From Chromohalobacter sarecensis (lineage in GTDB: Bacteria; Pseudomonadota; Gammaproteobacteria; Pseudomonadales; Halomonadaceae): 64,000 bases of DNA. The stretch is from NCBI RefSeq assembly GCF_023061135.1, contig NZ_JAKGAN010000003.1, positions 248,001 to 312,000 of the forward strand, read 5' to 3'. Both the position numbers and the translations under genes were made by a program. A model generated the notes under the pieces. It did no database searches. It had not been told where the DNA came from and saw only the letters and a program-made list of their open reading frames with translations. This document shows, one piece after another, positions 48,135 to 57,757 of this stretch (its first letter is position 1; each line of letters starts with the position of its first letter).

Positions 48135-48150
48135 AGGCATGCCAATTGCA
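48135..48150 (+). promoter_or_regulatory. Sigma-54 promoter of tupA
   Basis: AGGCATGCCAATTGCA matches the -24/-12 consensus TGGCACG-N4-TTGCA, with GG at 48136-48137 and GC at 48148-48149 exactly ten bases apart. It lies 47 bases before the tupA start. Confidence 0.7.
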
Positions 48151-48196
48151 AGAAGAGTTGGGTACGTCCATGACTCGACAATAATGAGGGGTTCCC

Positions 48197-49045
48197 ATGT
48201 TGACACGCCGTCTCTCGCTGTTCGCCACCCTGGCGCTATCGTTGCTGTTGGTATCCGGGGCGCAGGCGGCCGATACCGTCCGTTTGGCGACCACCACCAG
48301 TACTTATAATTCTGGGTTGCTCGACTACCTGTTGCCCAAGTTCGAAGAAGATCATCCCTACCAGATTCAGGTCATCCCCGTGGGCACCGGCAAGGCACTA
48401 CGCCTGGGGCGCGACGGTGATGTCGACCTGGTGTTGACGCATGCGCCCGCTGCGGAGAAAGCCTTCGTGGACGCTGATTACGGCGTCGAACCGCATGGCG
48501 TGATGTACAACGATTTCGTGATAGTGGGGCCGTCCGACGACCCTGCCGGGCTCGAGGGTGGCGAGGATGCCACTAACGCGTTTGCCACGCTGGCCGATGA
48601 AGGTGCGACGTTCATTTCACGCGGTGATGACTCCGGCACTGACAAGAAAGAGAAACATCTCTGGGAAGAGGCGGGTGTAACGCCTGATTTCAAGGGCTTT
48701 CGCGCTGCGGGACAAGGCATGGGTGAAGTGCTGAAAATGGCCAGCGAACTGCAAGGCTATACGCTGACGGATCGCGGTACCTGGCTGGCAATGAAAGATA
48801 AGCTCGATCTTGAGATTATGGTCGAAGGCGATACAGCGTTGTTCAACCCGTATCAGGTCATACTGGTCAATCCCGAACGCTATGACGGCCTCAATACCCA
48901 GGGCGCGCGGGCCTTGGCCGAGTGGCTGATTTCCGATGAAGGGCAAGACCTGATCGACGCTTTCCGGCTCAATGATAAGGCCTTGTTCCATGCCAGCGCC
49001 GGCGAGAAGATCGATCCCACGAGCGCCGTCCATGAAAGCGACTGA
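48197..49045 (+). CDS. tupA: Tungstate ABC transporter substrate-binding protein TupA
   Basis: The 282-residue periplasmic protein has a signal peptide (LSLFATLALSLLLVSGAQA, cut after residue 24). The TupA core includes the oxyanion motif RLATTTSTYNSGLLDYLLP, GKALRLGRDGDVDLVLTHAP and the second ligand loop FISRGDDSGTDKKE. The TTTS motif is characteristic of tungstate-specific TupA as against ModA. ATG 48197 follows GAGGGG. Confidence 0.9.
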   Translation: MLTRRLSLFATLALSLLLVSGAQAADTVRLATTTSTYNSGLLDYLLPKFEEDHPYQIQVIPVGTGKALRLGRDGDVDLVLTHAPAAEKAFVDADYGVEPHGVMYNDFVIVGPSDDPAGLEGGEDATNAFATLADEGATFISRGDDSGTDKKEKHLWEEAGVTPDFKGFRAAGQGMGEVLKMASELQGYTLTDRGTWLAMKDKLDLEIMVEGDTALFNPYQVILVNPERYDGLNTQGARALAEWLISDEGQDLIDAFRLNDKALFHASAGEKIDPTSAVHESD

Positions 49046-49060
49046 CGCGCGGAGGCGTCG

Positions 49061-49768
49061 ATGCACGAGCTCATGAACACCGCGAGAGAGGCGCTGCACT
49101 TGCTGATCTCCCTCGACCCGGCCTTGTGGGAAATCATCGGTGTCTCGTTTCGTGTTTCGCTGACGGCGATACTCGTGGCCTTGCCGCCTGCGTTGTTGAT
49201 TGCCTTGTTGCTGGCGCGTGTTGCCTTTCCGGGGCGTTGGTTCGCGATATCGCTGGTCAATACGTTCATGGCCGTGCCCACCGTCGTGGTGGGGCTGGTG
49301 CTGTTCATGCTGCTATCGCGGAGTGGCCCGCTGGGGGAACTGCGCCTGCTGTTTACCCAGCGGGCCATGATCATCGGCCAGATCCTGCTGGCGATGCCGG
49401 TATTGACCGCGATGTTACATAGCACGCTGCAAAGCATCGATCAGCGTGCCTGGGAAACGGCGCGACAACTGGGTGCCGGATGGTGGCAGTCACTGTGGGT
49501 GTTGATCCGCGAAGCGCGCTTTGGGGTTATCGCCGCCGTGCTGGCTGCGTTCGGGCGTATCATCGCCGAGGTCGGCAGTGCGGTGATGATCGGCGGCAAC
49601 ATCGAGCATTTCACGCGTACTATCACCACGGCGATCGCCCTGGAAACGCTCAAGGGTGAATTCGCTCAGGGACTGGCTCTGGGGCTCGTCCTGTTGCTGC
49701 TGGCGCTGGTGCTCAATGTACTACTGGGCGTAATGCGCGGACGCGGTCATCAAACCGTGAGCGTCTGA
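49061..49768 (+). CDS. tupB: Tungstate ABC transporter permease TupB
   Basis: The 235-residue permease has five to six hydrophobic segments and the EAA loop ETARQLGAGWWQSLWVLIREAR. AEVGSAVMIGGNI is a segment typical of the tungstate/molybdate permease family. It follows tupA by 15 bases. Confidence 0.9.
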   Translation: MHELMNTAREALHLLISLDPALWEIIGVSFRVSLTAILVALPPALLIALLLARVAFPGRWFAISLVNTFMAVPTVVVGLVLFMLLSRSGPLGELRLLFTQRAMIIGQILLAMPVLTAMLHSTLQSIDQRAWETARQLGAGWWQSLWVLIREARFGVIAAVLAAFGRIIAEVGSAVMIGGNIEHFTRTITTAIALETLKGEFAQGLALGLVLLLLALVLNVLLGVMRGRGHQTVSV

Positions 49769-49797
49769 TTGCATAGCGTCCATCCAGGAGAATGTTC

Positions 49798-50460
49798 ATG
49801 CTCGAGGTGAGCCAGCTCGCCCATGGCTTCGACCGCCAACCGGCGCTTTGGGAAATCCCCCACCTGCCGTGGCAGGGGCTTTCGTTGGTGCATCTGCGCG
49901 GCGATAATGGCAGCGGTAAAACGACGTTTCTGCGCCTGCTGGCGGGCTTGGAGACGCCTCGCCAAGGCAGCATACGCTGGACGCTGGGGGGCACGTCTGT
50001 ATCGCCGCCATGCCCTGGGCACGTGCTTTATCTACATCAACAGCCCTATCTCTTCGATACCAGCGTCGCCGGCAATCTGCGCTATGTCGCTCGGTGGAAC
50101 GGCTGGCGTGGAGCCACGGCGCGCGACCGCGTGGCGGCGATGCTGGAACGCTGCGGGCTGGCCGCCCATGCCCAGCAGCGGGCCCGCTCGCTGTCCGGGG
50201 GTGAGCGCATGCGGCTGGCGTTGGCGCGGGCCTGGCTATTGTCGCCACGTGTGTTGCTGCTCGACGAACCCACCGCTAGCCTGGATCGTCAAGCGATTGC
50301 CGATGTCAGCACATTGATCTCGTCGCTGCATGAGACGGGCTGCGCCGTCGTGCTCAGTGCCCATCAACCGAGTGTATTGACCGAGCGCTGCGACGAGTAC
50401 TGGTGTCTCGAACAACGAAGTCTGCAGGTAAGTGTCTTCAAGCAGGGAGTGGCTGTGTGA
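49798..50460 (+). CDS. tupC: Tungstate ABC transporter ATP-binding protein TupC
   Basis: The 220-residue ATPase has Walker A GDNGSGKTT, a canonical LSGGERMRLALARAW signature, Walker B VLLLDEPTASLD and the switch His in LSAHQPSVL. It lacks the C-terminal MOP/TOBE domain of ModC. ATG 49798 is preferred over ATG 49792 because CAGGAG then lies 7 bases upstream. Confidence 0.88.
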   Translation: MLEVSQLAHGFDRQPALWEIPHLPWQGLSLVHLRGDNGSGKTTFLRLLAGLETPRQGSIRWTLGGTSVSPPCPGHVLYLHQQPYLFDTSVAGNLRYVARWNGWRGATARDRVAAMLERCGLAAHAQQRARSLSGGERMRLALARAWLLSPRVLLLDEPTASLDRQAIADVSTLISSLHETGCAVVLSAHQPSVLTERCDEYWCLEQRSLQVSVFKQGVAV

Positions 50461-50556
50461 CGCGGTCATTGCCGTACGCACTTGGCAAGTGGCTCGGCGT
50501 GTGGGTCGAAGCCGAGTATGATGGTGGTAGTGACAGCCAGTGCGGGAGCGATAGGC

Positions 50557-51156
50557 ATGCACGAGGACGAAGTAACCGCCGTGGTATTGGCGGGAGGAGA
50601 AGGGCGTCGCATGGGCGGCCGCGATAAAGGCTGGGAGTCGTTTGCGGGCGAGCCCTTGATTGCGCACGTGGTGAAGCGTTTGGCACCTCAGGTCGGGCGT
50701 ATCGCGATCAACGCCAATCGCAGTTTGGAGCGCTACCGTGCGCTGGGCTACCCGCTGATCAGTGACCGCGAGGCCGGCTATCACGGGCCGCTTATGGGTA
50801 TGTGGAGCGCGTTATGTGCCGTGGATACCCCTTGGGCATTGTTCGTACCCTGCGATTCTCCGGCGCTGCCAACCGATCTGGTGAAGCGTCTGCAGGAGGG
50901 ACGCGGTGAGCAGCGTATCGCGGTCGCACATGACGGCCAGCGGGCGCATCCGGTAGTGGCCTTGATCGATACCGCGCTGCGCGACGATCTCGGCGCGGCC
51001 CTACGCGATGGTGAGCGCAAGATAGATCGTTGGTATGCGCGCCACCCTTGGTGCCATGTCGATTTTTCTGATCAACCCGAGGCGTTCGCCAACCTCAATT
51101 CCCCCAATGACCGTGACGTTATGGAGCGGCGCTGGCGCTCTGATGGGTCATTTTGA
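50557..51156 (+). CDS. mobA: Molybdenum cofactor guanylyltransferase MobA
   Basis: MobA adds GMP to Moco to form the bis-MGD cofactor. The 199-residue Rossmann-like nucleotidyltransferase shows AVVLAGGEGRRMGGRDKGW at the N terminus and FVPCDSPALP with the metal-binding Asp. The C-terminal NLNSPND motif follows. ATG 50557 follows GGGAG by 8 bases. It is downstream of tupC, and a 145-base gap separates it from mobB. Confidence 0.92.
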   Translation: MHEDEVTAVVLAGGEGRRMGGRDKGWESFAGEPLIAHVVKRLAPQVGRIAINANRSLERYRALGYPLISDREAGYHGPLMGMWSALCAVDTPWALFVPCDSPALPTDLVKRLQEGRGEQRIAVAHDGQRAHPVVALIDTALRDDLGAALRDGERKIDRWYARHPWCHVDFSDQPEAFANLNSPNDRDVMERRWRSDGSF

Positions 51157-51301
51157 CCCGGCGGCTGCCTTTCCGTGCGATTGTCGGAGAGCCAAGGCGA
51201 TTCGCTATCGCGTCAATGGCGATTCCTCGGCATGTTTGTTGCGTCCTGTTATCTATTGAGGGTTCTCCCCTGACGACTTGGCATGAGGACGACGAGACGC
51301 G

Positions 51302-51868
51302 ATGACCTTATCGCTCGATGCGCTAGACACGCCACTGCTGGGTATCGCCGCTTGGAGTGGGACCGGCAAGACGACGCTGCTTGAGGCACTTTTGCCCAGG
51401 CTGGCCGAGGCAGGCATGCAAGTGGCGGTGATCAAGCATGCCCATCACGCCTTCGATGTCGACCGTCCCGGCAAGGATAGCTACCGTCTGCGTCAAGCCG
51501 GTGCGACGCCGATGCTGGTGGCGTCGGGCAAGCGTTTTGCCTTGATGATGGAAACGCCCGAACGCGAGGAAGCCGATCTCGCGGCGCTGATTCCCCATGT
51601 CCTGCCCTTGGCGCCGGATCTGATTCTGGTCGAAGGCTTCAAAGCCTGGCCGCTGCCCAAGCTGGAGCTGCATCGCCAAGCAGTGGAAAAGCCGCTGATG
51701 GCGGCTGATGATCCCTGGGTACGCGCGGTGGCGACGCCCGACGATATCGCGCTGCCGAACGGTGTCGAGCGCTTGTCGATGGACGATCATGACGCCCTGA
51801 TCGACTGGCTGCAGGCCTGGCCGCAACGTTGGTTCGAAATGCGTCGTGGCCCCCGGGAGACGTCATGA
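51302..51868 (+). CDS. mobB: MobB GTP-binding protein
   Basis: The 188-residue P-loop protein has Walker A AAWSGTGKTTLLEAL, KHAHHAFDVDRPGKDSYRLR and Walker B-like LILVEGFKAW. MobB interacts with MobA and MoeA but is not essential for MGD formation in E. coli. Its stop overlaps the moeA start (ATGA). Confidence 0.92.
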   Translation: MTLSLDALDTPLLGIAAWSGTGKTTLLEALLPRLAEAGMQVAVIKHAHHAFDVDRPGKDSYRLRQAGATPMLVASGKRFALMMETPEREEADLAALIPHVLPLAPDLILVEGFKAWPLPKLELHRQAVEKPLMAADDPWVRAVATPDDIALPNGVERLSMDDHDALIDWLQAWPQRWFEMRRGPRETS

Positions 51869-53136
51869 CCTTATCCTGTTTTGAGCTAGGCGAGCGCATG
51901 CTCAGCGTCGACGAGACGCTCGAGGCCCTGGCGGCGATGACGCCGCCATCGGTCGCTACGCATCGAGTCAGCCTGGCGGCGGCTTGCGATCGGGTGCTGG
52001 CGGAGGATGCCGTCTCGCCGATCGACGTGCCGCAGAATACCAATGCCGCCATGGACGGTATCGCGCTGGCATGGCTCGACGATGTGCCAGCAGGCGATTT
52101 GTTCGTGGACGTGGTCGGCGATGTCCTGGCGGGTACGCGGTTGGCGACAGCGTTGGCGCCGGGCCAGGCGGTACGCATCACCACCGGGGCACCGCTGCCC
52201 GCTGGCGCGGATACTGTCATCATGAGCGAGCAGCTCGCTGATGCCGGCAGCCCAGAGCGTGTGCGTATCGAACGGTCCGAGCGGGTGCGGCGTGGGCAGA
52301 ATGTGCGCCAGGCCGGCGAGGATATCGCGCGCGGCCAACGTGCCTTGAGTGCTGGGACACGCTTACGGCCGCAGCACTTGGGACTGCTGGCCTCGCTGGG
52401 GTACGCGGAGATCGAGGTGTTTCGTCCGCTGCGCGTGGCGGTTTTTTCCACCGGTGATGAAGTCACGGCGCCGGGCGAGGCGCTGCCGCCCGCCGGCATC
52501 TACGATACCAACCGTTTTTCGTTGCAGGGCCTGCTGAACCGCTTGGGCTGCGACGTTATCGACCTGGGCATTCTCCAGGATGATCTCGACAGTATGCGCG
52601 ACGCCCTTGCGGCGGCGGCCCGCGAGGCGGATATGGTAGTGACCAGCGGGGGCGTCTCGGTCGGTCAGGCCGACTGGGTCAAGCCCGCGCTGACGGCCAT
52701 CGGCGAACTGGGGCTATGGCGAATCGCCATGCGCCCCGGAAGACCCTTGGCGTTCGGGCGTATCCATCAAACGGATGGCGTGACGGTGCCTTTCTTCGGA
52801 CTGCCCGGCAATCCCGTGGCGGTCATGGTGACTTTCCTGCAATTCGTGCAGCCGATGTTGCGGCGCATGCAGGGTGAACATGACTGGCAACCGTCACGTC
52901 TCACGGCGCTGGCCGCCGAGCCATTGAAAAGCCGCGAGGGACGCGTCGATTACCATCGCGGTGTCTATACCTGTGATGGGGCCGGCCAACTGTGGGTGCA
53001 TACCACGGGCCGTCAAGGATCGGGCATTCTCAGCTCGATGGTGGCGGCCAATTGCCTTATCGAAATCGGTGACGGATGTGCCGCCGTCGAGGCGAGTGCG
53101 CCGGTGACGATACAACCGTTCGGTGACCTGACATGA
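51865..53136 (+). CDS. moeA: Molybdopterin molybdotransferase MoeA
   Basis: MoeA inserts the metal into adenylylated molybdopterin. The 423-residue product shows [34 protein letters not shown], the catalytic region FSTGDEV, and [17 protein letters not shown]-terminal [13 protein letters not shown] follows. The typical NSAMDGYA motif reads NAAMDGIA here. Translation is coupled at both ends through ATGA overlaps. Confidence 0.94.
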   Translation: MTLSCFELGERMLSVDETLEALAAMTPPSVATHRVSLAAACDRVLAEDAVSPIDVPQNTNAAMDGIALAWLDDVPAGDLFVDVVGDVLAGTRLATALAPGQAVRITTGAPLPAGADTVIMSEQLADAGSPERVRIERSERVRRGQNVRQAGEDIARGQRALSAGTRLRPQHLGLLASLGYAEIEVFRPLRVAVFSTGDEVTAPGEALPPAGIYDTNRFSLQGLLNRLGCDVIDLGILQDDLDSMRDALAAAAREADMVVTSGGVSVGQADWVKPALTAIGELGLWRIAMRPGRPLAFGRIHQTDGVTVPFFGLPGNPVAVMVTFLQFVQPMLRRMQGEHDWQPSRLTALAAEPLKSREGRVDYHRGVYTCDGAGQLWVHTTGRQGSGILSSMVAANCLIEIGDGCAAVEASAPVTIQPFGDLT

Positions 53137-53912
53137 GTTTGACCCATCTCAATGCACGTGGCGAAGCCCACATGGTGGATGTCGGCGATAAGGCCGAAAC
53201 GCAGCGCGAGGCCGTGGCCAGCGGACGCATCATCATGCGCCCGGAAACACTGGCATTGCTGGCCGAGGGCGGCTTGCCCAAGGGCGATGTGCTGGCGACG
53301 GCGCGCATCGCCGGTATTCAGGCCGCCAAGCGCACGCATGAATTGATTCCCCTGTGCCATGCGTTGCTGCTGTCCAAGGTGAGTGTCGATTTTCGCCTCG
53401 ATGAAGCGGCATCCTGTGTGCATGTCGAATCGCGTTGCCGTCTGGCGGGACGTACAGGTGTGGAGATGGAGGCGCTGACCGCCGTCTCGGTCGCGTGCCT
53501 GACCCTCTACGATATGTGCAAGGCGGTCGACAAGGACATGACGATCGAAGGCGTGCGTCTGGAACACAAGACAGGCGGCAAGTCCGGTGAGTGGCATCGC
53601 GCCTCTGCGGACGTATCCACGACGCGCGACGCGTCTGAACCCCCGTCCGTCGACAGCGCCGCCATACGCGTCAAGTTTCTCGCCGAATTGCGCGAGCGAC
53701 TCGATATCGAAGAAATTGAAGTGCCGGTCGCAGCGCTGAAAAGCCCCGATGTCGCCAGTCTCAAGGCCGCGCTTGAGGCACAGGATTCTCGCTTTTCGGC
53801 CTTGTCGGCCGCGCGCATTCTATGCGCCGTCAACCATGCCATGGCGAATGAGGAAACGTCGCTCTCCGAGGGGGATGAAGTGGCGTTTTTTCCGCCGGTT
53901 ACCGGTGGATGA
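53133..53912 (+). CDS. Fused MoaC-MoaD (cPMP synthase and molybdopterin synthase small subunit)
   Basis: The 259-residue product joins two enzymes in one continuous frame. Residues 1 to about 157 are MoaC, with [11 protein letters not shown] (66-76), MCKAVDK (128-134) and HKTGGKSG (145-152). After a linker rich in Ser, Asp and Pro, residues 178-259 are MoaD ([13 protein letters not shown] ... [10 protein letters not shown]). It ends in the double glycine that is thiocarboxylated. MoaC completes cyclic pyranopterin formation with MoaA; MoaD donates sulfur to MoaE. Confidence 0.9.
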   Translation: MSLTHLNARGEAHMVDVGDKAETQREAVASGRIIMRPETLALLAEGGLPKGDVLATARIAGIQAAKRTHELIPLCHALLLSKVSVDFRLDEAASCVHVESRCRLAGRTGVEMEALTAVSVACLTLYDMCKAVDKDMTIEGVRLEHKTGGKSGEWHRASADVSTTRDASEPPSVDSAAIRVKFLAELRERLDIEEIEVPVAALKSPDVASLKAALEAQDSRFSALSAARILCAVNHAMANEETSLSEGDEVAFFPPVTGG

Positions 53913-53922
53913 GGAGGCAATC

Positions 53923-54381
53923 ATGATCGATGTGCGTGTGCAGTCTCCGGTCTTCGATGTGGGCGAGGAGCAACGCCAATTGCTGGCGGGGCGTCGCGAT
54001 ATCGGTGCCGTGGTGACCTTCACCGGCTTGGTACGCGATTTCAATGAACGTCCGGACGTTCAGGCCCTGTCGCTGGAGCATTACCCCGGCATGACCGAAG
54101 CGGCGCTGCGTGACATTGCCGAGCAGGCGACGGCGCGCTGGCCGCTCGATGGGATACGCGTCGTGCATCGTGTCGGCCGCTTGTCGCCGAGCGACCCTAT
54201 CGTCATGGTCATGGTCGCGAGTGCCCATCGGCGCGTGGCATTCGATGCCTGTGATTTTCTCATGGACTATCTCAAGACACGTGCGCCATTCTGGAAGAAA
54301 GAACACACTGCAAGCGGGACGTATTGGGTCTCGGCGCGTGACAGTGACGCGCGGGACGCGGCCCGTTGGGAGGAAGCATGA
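53923..54381 (+). CDS. moaE: Molybdopterin synthase catalytic subunit MoaE
   Basis: The 152-residue product has [32 protein letters not shown] and the active-site segment [14 protein letters not shown] with catalytic lysines. GAGGAGG precedes ATG 53923, ten bases after the MoaC-MoaD stop. Its stop overlaps the moaA start. Confidence 0.94.
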   Translation: MIDVRVQSPVFDVGEEQRQLLAGRRDIGAVVTFTGLVRDFNERPDVQALSLEHYPGMTEAALRDIAEQATARWPLDGIRVVHRVGRLSPSDPIVMVMVASAHRRVAFDACDFLMDYLKTRAPFWKKEHTASGTYWVSARDSDARDAARWEEA

Positions 54382-55367
54382 CCGAGCTGATCGACAACTT
54401 TCAGCGCCAGATTCGCTATGTGCGTATCTCGGTGACGGATCGCTGTGATTTTCGCTGCGTCTACTGCATGAGCGAGGACATGACGTTTTTGCCGCGCGCA
54501 CAGATATTGACGCTCGAGGAGATCGAGCAGGTAGCACGTGCGTTCGTCGAACTGGGCGTAGAAAAGATACGTTTGACCGGCGGAGAGCCGCTGGTGCGGC
54601 GTGGCATCGACGACCTGGTGTCGCGTGTCGGCGCGCTGCCGGGTCTCAAGGACTTCGCCATGACCACCAACGGCGCGGGATTGGTCAAGCATGCCAAGGC
54701 ACTGCGCGAAGGCGGTATGCAGCGTCTCAATATCAGCATTGATTCACTCGATCCCGAGCGCTTTCGCAGTTTGACGCGCACCGGCGATCTCGAGAATGTC
54801 ATCGCTGGTATTCGTGCCGCGCGCGATGCCGGGTTCGAGCGTATCAAGCTCAATGCCGTCGTGCTCAAGGGGCGTAACGACGATGAGGTTCTCGATTTGG
54901 TCGACTTCGCGCGCCAAGAAGGCGTGGATATCAGCTTTATCGAGGAAATGCCGCTGGGTGACGTTTCCGATCATTCGCGTGAAGAAACCTTTTATTCCAG
55001 TGATGATGTCCACGCAGCCATTGCTTCGCGTTATGCGCTGTTGCCGACGACGGAAAATACCCTAGGGCCATCACGTTATTTCCGGATGCCGGATAGCGAT
55101 TCGCGCATCGGGTTCATTTCACCGCACAGCCATAATTTCTGCGACACCTGTAACCGCGTCAGGGTGACGGTGGAAGGGCGTTTGCTACTCTGCCTCGGCA
55201 ACGAGCATTCGGTCGATCTACGCGAGGTTTTACGGCGTTATCCGGGTGATATGGAGCGTCTCAAGCAGCGCATCGTCGAGGCCATGCCCTTGAAACCCGA
55301 GCGCCATCATTTCCGTACGGATGGTGATGTCGATATCGTGCGCTTCATGAATATGACGGGCGGATAA
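54378..55367 (+). CDS. moaA: GTP 3',8-cyclase MoaA
   Basis: The radical SAM enzyme starts Moco synthesis from GTP. The 329-residue product has the N-terminal cluster motif CDFRCVYC and the SAM-binding [11 protein letters not shown]. The second cluster region is [19 protein letters not shown]. The C terminus ends in GG (NMTGG), as is typical. It is the last gene of the mob/moe/moa run; no moaB or mogA is present in the window. Confidence 0.95.
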   Translation: MTELIDNFQRQIRYVRISVTDRCDFRCVYCMSEDMTFLPRAQILTLEEIEQVARAFVELGVEKIRLTGGEPLVRRGIDDLVSRVGALPGLKDFAMTTNGAGLVKHAKALREGGMQRLNISIDSLDPERFRSLTRTGDLENVIAGIRAARDAGFERIKLNAVVLKGRNDDEVLDLVDFARQEGVDISFIEEMPLGDVSDHSREETFYSSDDVHAAIASRYALLPTTENTLGPSRYFRMPDSDSRIGFISPHSHNFCDTCNRVRVTVEGRLLLCLGNEHSVDLREVLRRYPGDMERLKQRIVEAMPLKPERHHFRTDGDVDIVRFMNMTGG

Positions 55368-55543
55368 TGTTTTGTGCGTGCTCTTTATTCGCGGTAGCGT
55401 GATGCACCTCCTGACCATAAAGGTATAAGATTCAATTTGGATTGAGGAGATTATTTTCTTGCTAAACCAAGTTCGAGTCATATACTTTTCAGAAACGCCA
55501 AGGCGTTATGCTGCAGGTTGGTTATTTTAAATGGAGGAGGCGA

Positions 55544-55843
55544 ATGTCCACTGATACTCTGGAGCGCATTGCGCGAAATAAAAACGTGGCTCGCGCTGCC
55601 GCGCGACAGCTCAGCATGGAGCAGCTCCACAAGCTGTCGGAAGTCATCGGTGAAGTGATCGAACAGAAGCAGCAGGAAGATCATAAGCGCCAAGCCGAAG
55701 AAGCCGATAAAGAGCGTAAGTTGGCGGAAATTCGTGAAGCGATGAGCGATGCCGGTCTTTCTTTGGACGACTTGATGTCCGAACAGCCCCGCAAGCGTCG
55801 CGGGCGCCCGCCGAAGAAAGACAAGGAACGCAGCAAGAAGTAA
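55544..55843 (+). CDS. H-NS-like oligomerisation domain with AT-hook tail
   Basis: This 99-residue protein starts like halomonad H-NS family proteins (DTLERIARNKNVARAAARQLS), with a helix-rich coiled coil (residues about 20-65). The usual H-NS DNA-binding domain (a WSGRGRxP loop in a folded module) is missing. Residues 82-99 are a basic tail RKRRGRPPKKDKERSKK with an AT-hook core RGRP at 86-89. It could be a nucleoid protein binding AT-rich minor grooves, or a modulator of full-length H-NS. ATG 55544 follows GGAGGAGG; an ATG at 55508 lacks such a site. Confidence 0.75.
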   Translation: MSTDTLERIARNKNVARAAARQLSMEQLHKLSEVIGEVIEQKQQEDHKRQAEEADKERKLAEIREAMSDAGLSLDDLMSEQPRKRRGRPPKKDKERSKK

Positions 55844-55866
55844 GTAAGTGCCGCATATAGAACGAT

Positions 55867-55896
55867 AAAAAACGGACCTCAGGGTCCGTTTTTTTA
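55867..55896. terminator. Bidirectional terminator between the H-NS-like gene and the RNase J gene
   Basis: AAAAAACGGACC pairs with GGTCCGTTTTTT around TCAG, with A and T runs on both sides, between two convergent genes. Confidence 0.92.
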
Positions 55897-55904
55897 ATGC
55901 TGAA

Positions 55905-57587
55905 TCATGAGTCGAGAGGCGATGTCTCTTCCGCCGCCATGATATGCAGATGGACATCGGGAAGATGACGCAGGTGCGCGTCGAGCCAACGCATCAAAGG
56001 GGCATGCAATTGTTGGCGTAACGTGGCGATGGTGTCCGCCTCATGCATGCCCAACTGATCATCGAGCCAATCGGCGAGAGCAATGTCGTCGAGTGCCAGG
56101 TTGTGACTGGTATCCCACAATAGGCGTCCTACGCGAGCCCACCCCGACGCCTGTCGAACGACCGGAAGCGTCAAACTCAAGATGCCGCTGCGGCGGTGCA
56201 TGCTCGACATGGCGGGAGCGTGCAATCCTTCCAGCGGATGAATGCGGTTCTGGGTGACGATATGCGGTGCCAGAGAGTGTCGGGCAAGGCAGGTCAGACC
56301 TTCGTTATCGAAGCGGAGCATGTCGCCGTTGCGCGGGATCCAAGGCACCTCGATGCCCAGCGATTCCGCCAAGTCACGGTGCGCTTGTTGGTGTTGAAAT
56401 TCGCCATGCACGGGCAGCAAGTGTTTGGGGGTAAGCCATCCATAAAGACGCTGCAATTCTTCCTGTGCGGGATGTCCTGAGGCATGCAGCTCGGGATGAT
56501 TGCGTTCATCGTAAAGGGTGACGTGGGCGCGCTTGAGTCCCGCCTGTAACCGCTCGATCAGCAATTCGTTTCCCGGGATCGCCTTGGCCGAGAAAATCAC
56601 GCTGTCGCCTGGCTGGAGTTCGAAATCGGCGTGCTGTCCCTGAGCCAGGCGGGACAGTGCGGAACGTGGCTCTCCCTGGCTACCGGTAGCGATGACCAAC
56701 ACCTCTTCGGGCGGCAAATAGCCAAGGTCGCGAACGGGGACCAGCGAGGGGAAGTCCTCGAGATAGCCAAGCCCTCGGGCGACATTCACCATGCGCTCCA
56801 TCGAACGCCCCATGAGGCTGACGCGGCGTCCGCAAGCCTTGGCGGCACGGCCAAGTGCCAGGATGCGCGCCAGGTTACTGGCAAAGCAGCTGACGATCAC
56901 GCGGCCGGAACAGGCGCCGATCGTCGTCTCGAGCGCGCGCGCGACGTCGCCTTCACTGCGGGAATGACCGGCGACAGGCGCATTAGTGGAATCGCCGACG
57001 ACGAGGTCAATAGGCGCCAGTGCCTGGAAACGCTGCGGGGATACGGGGTCACCGATCAAGGGCTCGGGGTCGAGTTTCCAGTCGCCGGTATGCAGGATCC
57101 GGTGAGCGGGGGTCGCCAATAGTAGAGCACAGCTTTCAGGAATCGAGTGCGGCAGTGGCAAGAAGCGTATATCGAAAGGACCGCTTTGTGTGGCCTCATC
57201 GGGCGTGATGACGTGGATCGCATCGGTGGGCAGTTGCTGCTCGGCGAAGCGTAGGCGCAGCAAGCCGGCGGCCAGTGGCGTGGCATGGATGGGGCATTGC
57301 CAACGTGGCCACAGCCAGGCAATCGCGCCGATGTGATCTTCATGCCCGTGCGTCACGAGGATCGCCTGAGGGACGATACCCAGAGAAGGCAGGAGGTCGA
57401 CATTGGGGACTTGCAAAGGCGCCTGCGGAAGATCCTGGCGAATCATCATGCCGCAGTCGACCACGATCCAGTGATCAAGGTGCCCGTAAAGAGTGAAATT
57501 CATGCCGATTTCACCGCAGCCACCGAGGGGCAGTATCTGAAGGGGCGGCTTGCGGCGGGGGCGTATCTGGATGCGTGGTTGGGACAT
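55905..57587 (-). CDS. rnj: Ribonuclease J family metallo-beta-lactamase
   Basis: The 560-residue protein has an MBL domain with LPLGGCGEIGMN and the metal motif THGHEDHIGA. A second His set lies at LHTGDWKLDP. A beta-CASP insert contains VVGDSTNAPVAGHSRSEGDV and SCFASNLARI, and a C-terminal PVHGEFQH motif follows. RNase J has 5'-3' exo- and endoribonuclease activity. Gammaproteobacteria mostly rely on RNase E, so the substrate range here is uncertain. The start follows TAACG and no strong Shine-Dalgarno is seen. Confidence 0.85.
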   Translation of the reverse strand: MSQPRIQIRPRRKPPLQILPLGGCGEIGMNFTLYGHLDHWIVVDCGMMIRQDLPQAPLQVPNVDLLPSLGIVPQAILVTHGHEDHIGAIAWLWPRWQCPIHATPLAAGLLRLRFAEQQLPTDAIHVITPDEATQSGPFDIRFLPLPHSIPESCALLLATPAHRILHTGDWKLDPEPLIGDPVSPQRFQALAPIDLVVGDSTNAPVAGHSRSEGDVARALETTIGACSGRVIVSCFASNLARILALGRAAKACGRRVSLMGRSMERMVNVARGLGYLEDFPSLVPVRDLGYLPPEEVLVIATGSQGEPRSALSRLAQGQHADFELQPGDSVIFSAKAIPGNELLIERLQAGLKRAHVTLYDERNHPELHASGHPAQEELQRLYGWLTPKHLLPVHGEFQHQQAHRDLAESLGIEVPWIPRNGDMLRFDNEGLTCLARHSLAPHIVTQNRIHPLEGLHAPAMSSMHRRSGILSLTLPVVRQASGWARVGRLLWDTSHNLALDDIALADWLDDQLGMHEADTIATLRQQLHAPLMRWLDAHLRHLPDVHLHIMAAEETSPLDS

Positions 57588-57757
57588 CGTTATCCCTTAA
57601 CGTGGAGATGCCCATTACTATACGGGATGCCCCGGCGCGGCCACAATCGAGGCTTCTTGTGGTGATCGAATTCGCTACAATAGACGCCCTCTGGTGAGAC
57701 GTGCCGCCCTCAAGGGGCGCCGATCACCGCTTCATTTCAGGATTGATGGTAGCGCGC

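Noticed and set aside
53133-53912. MoaC-MoaD fusion as a sequencing frameshift artefact
   Set aside because: Both domains are complete in one frame with a plausible linker. Nothing in the sequence suggests an indel, though resequencing would settle it.
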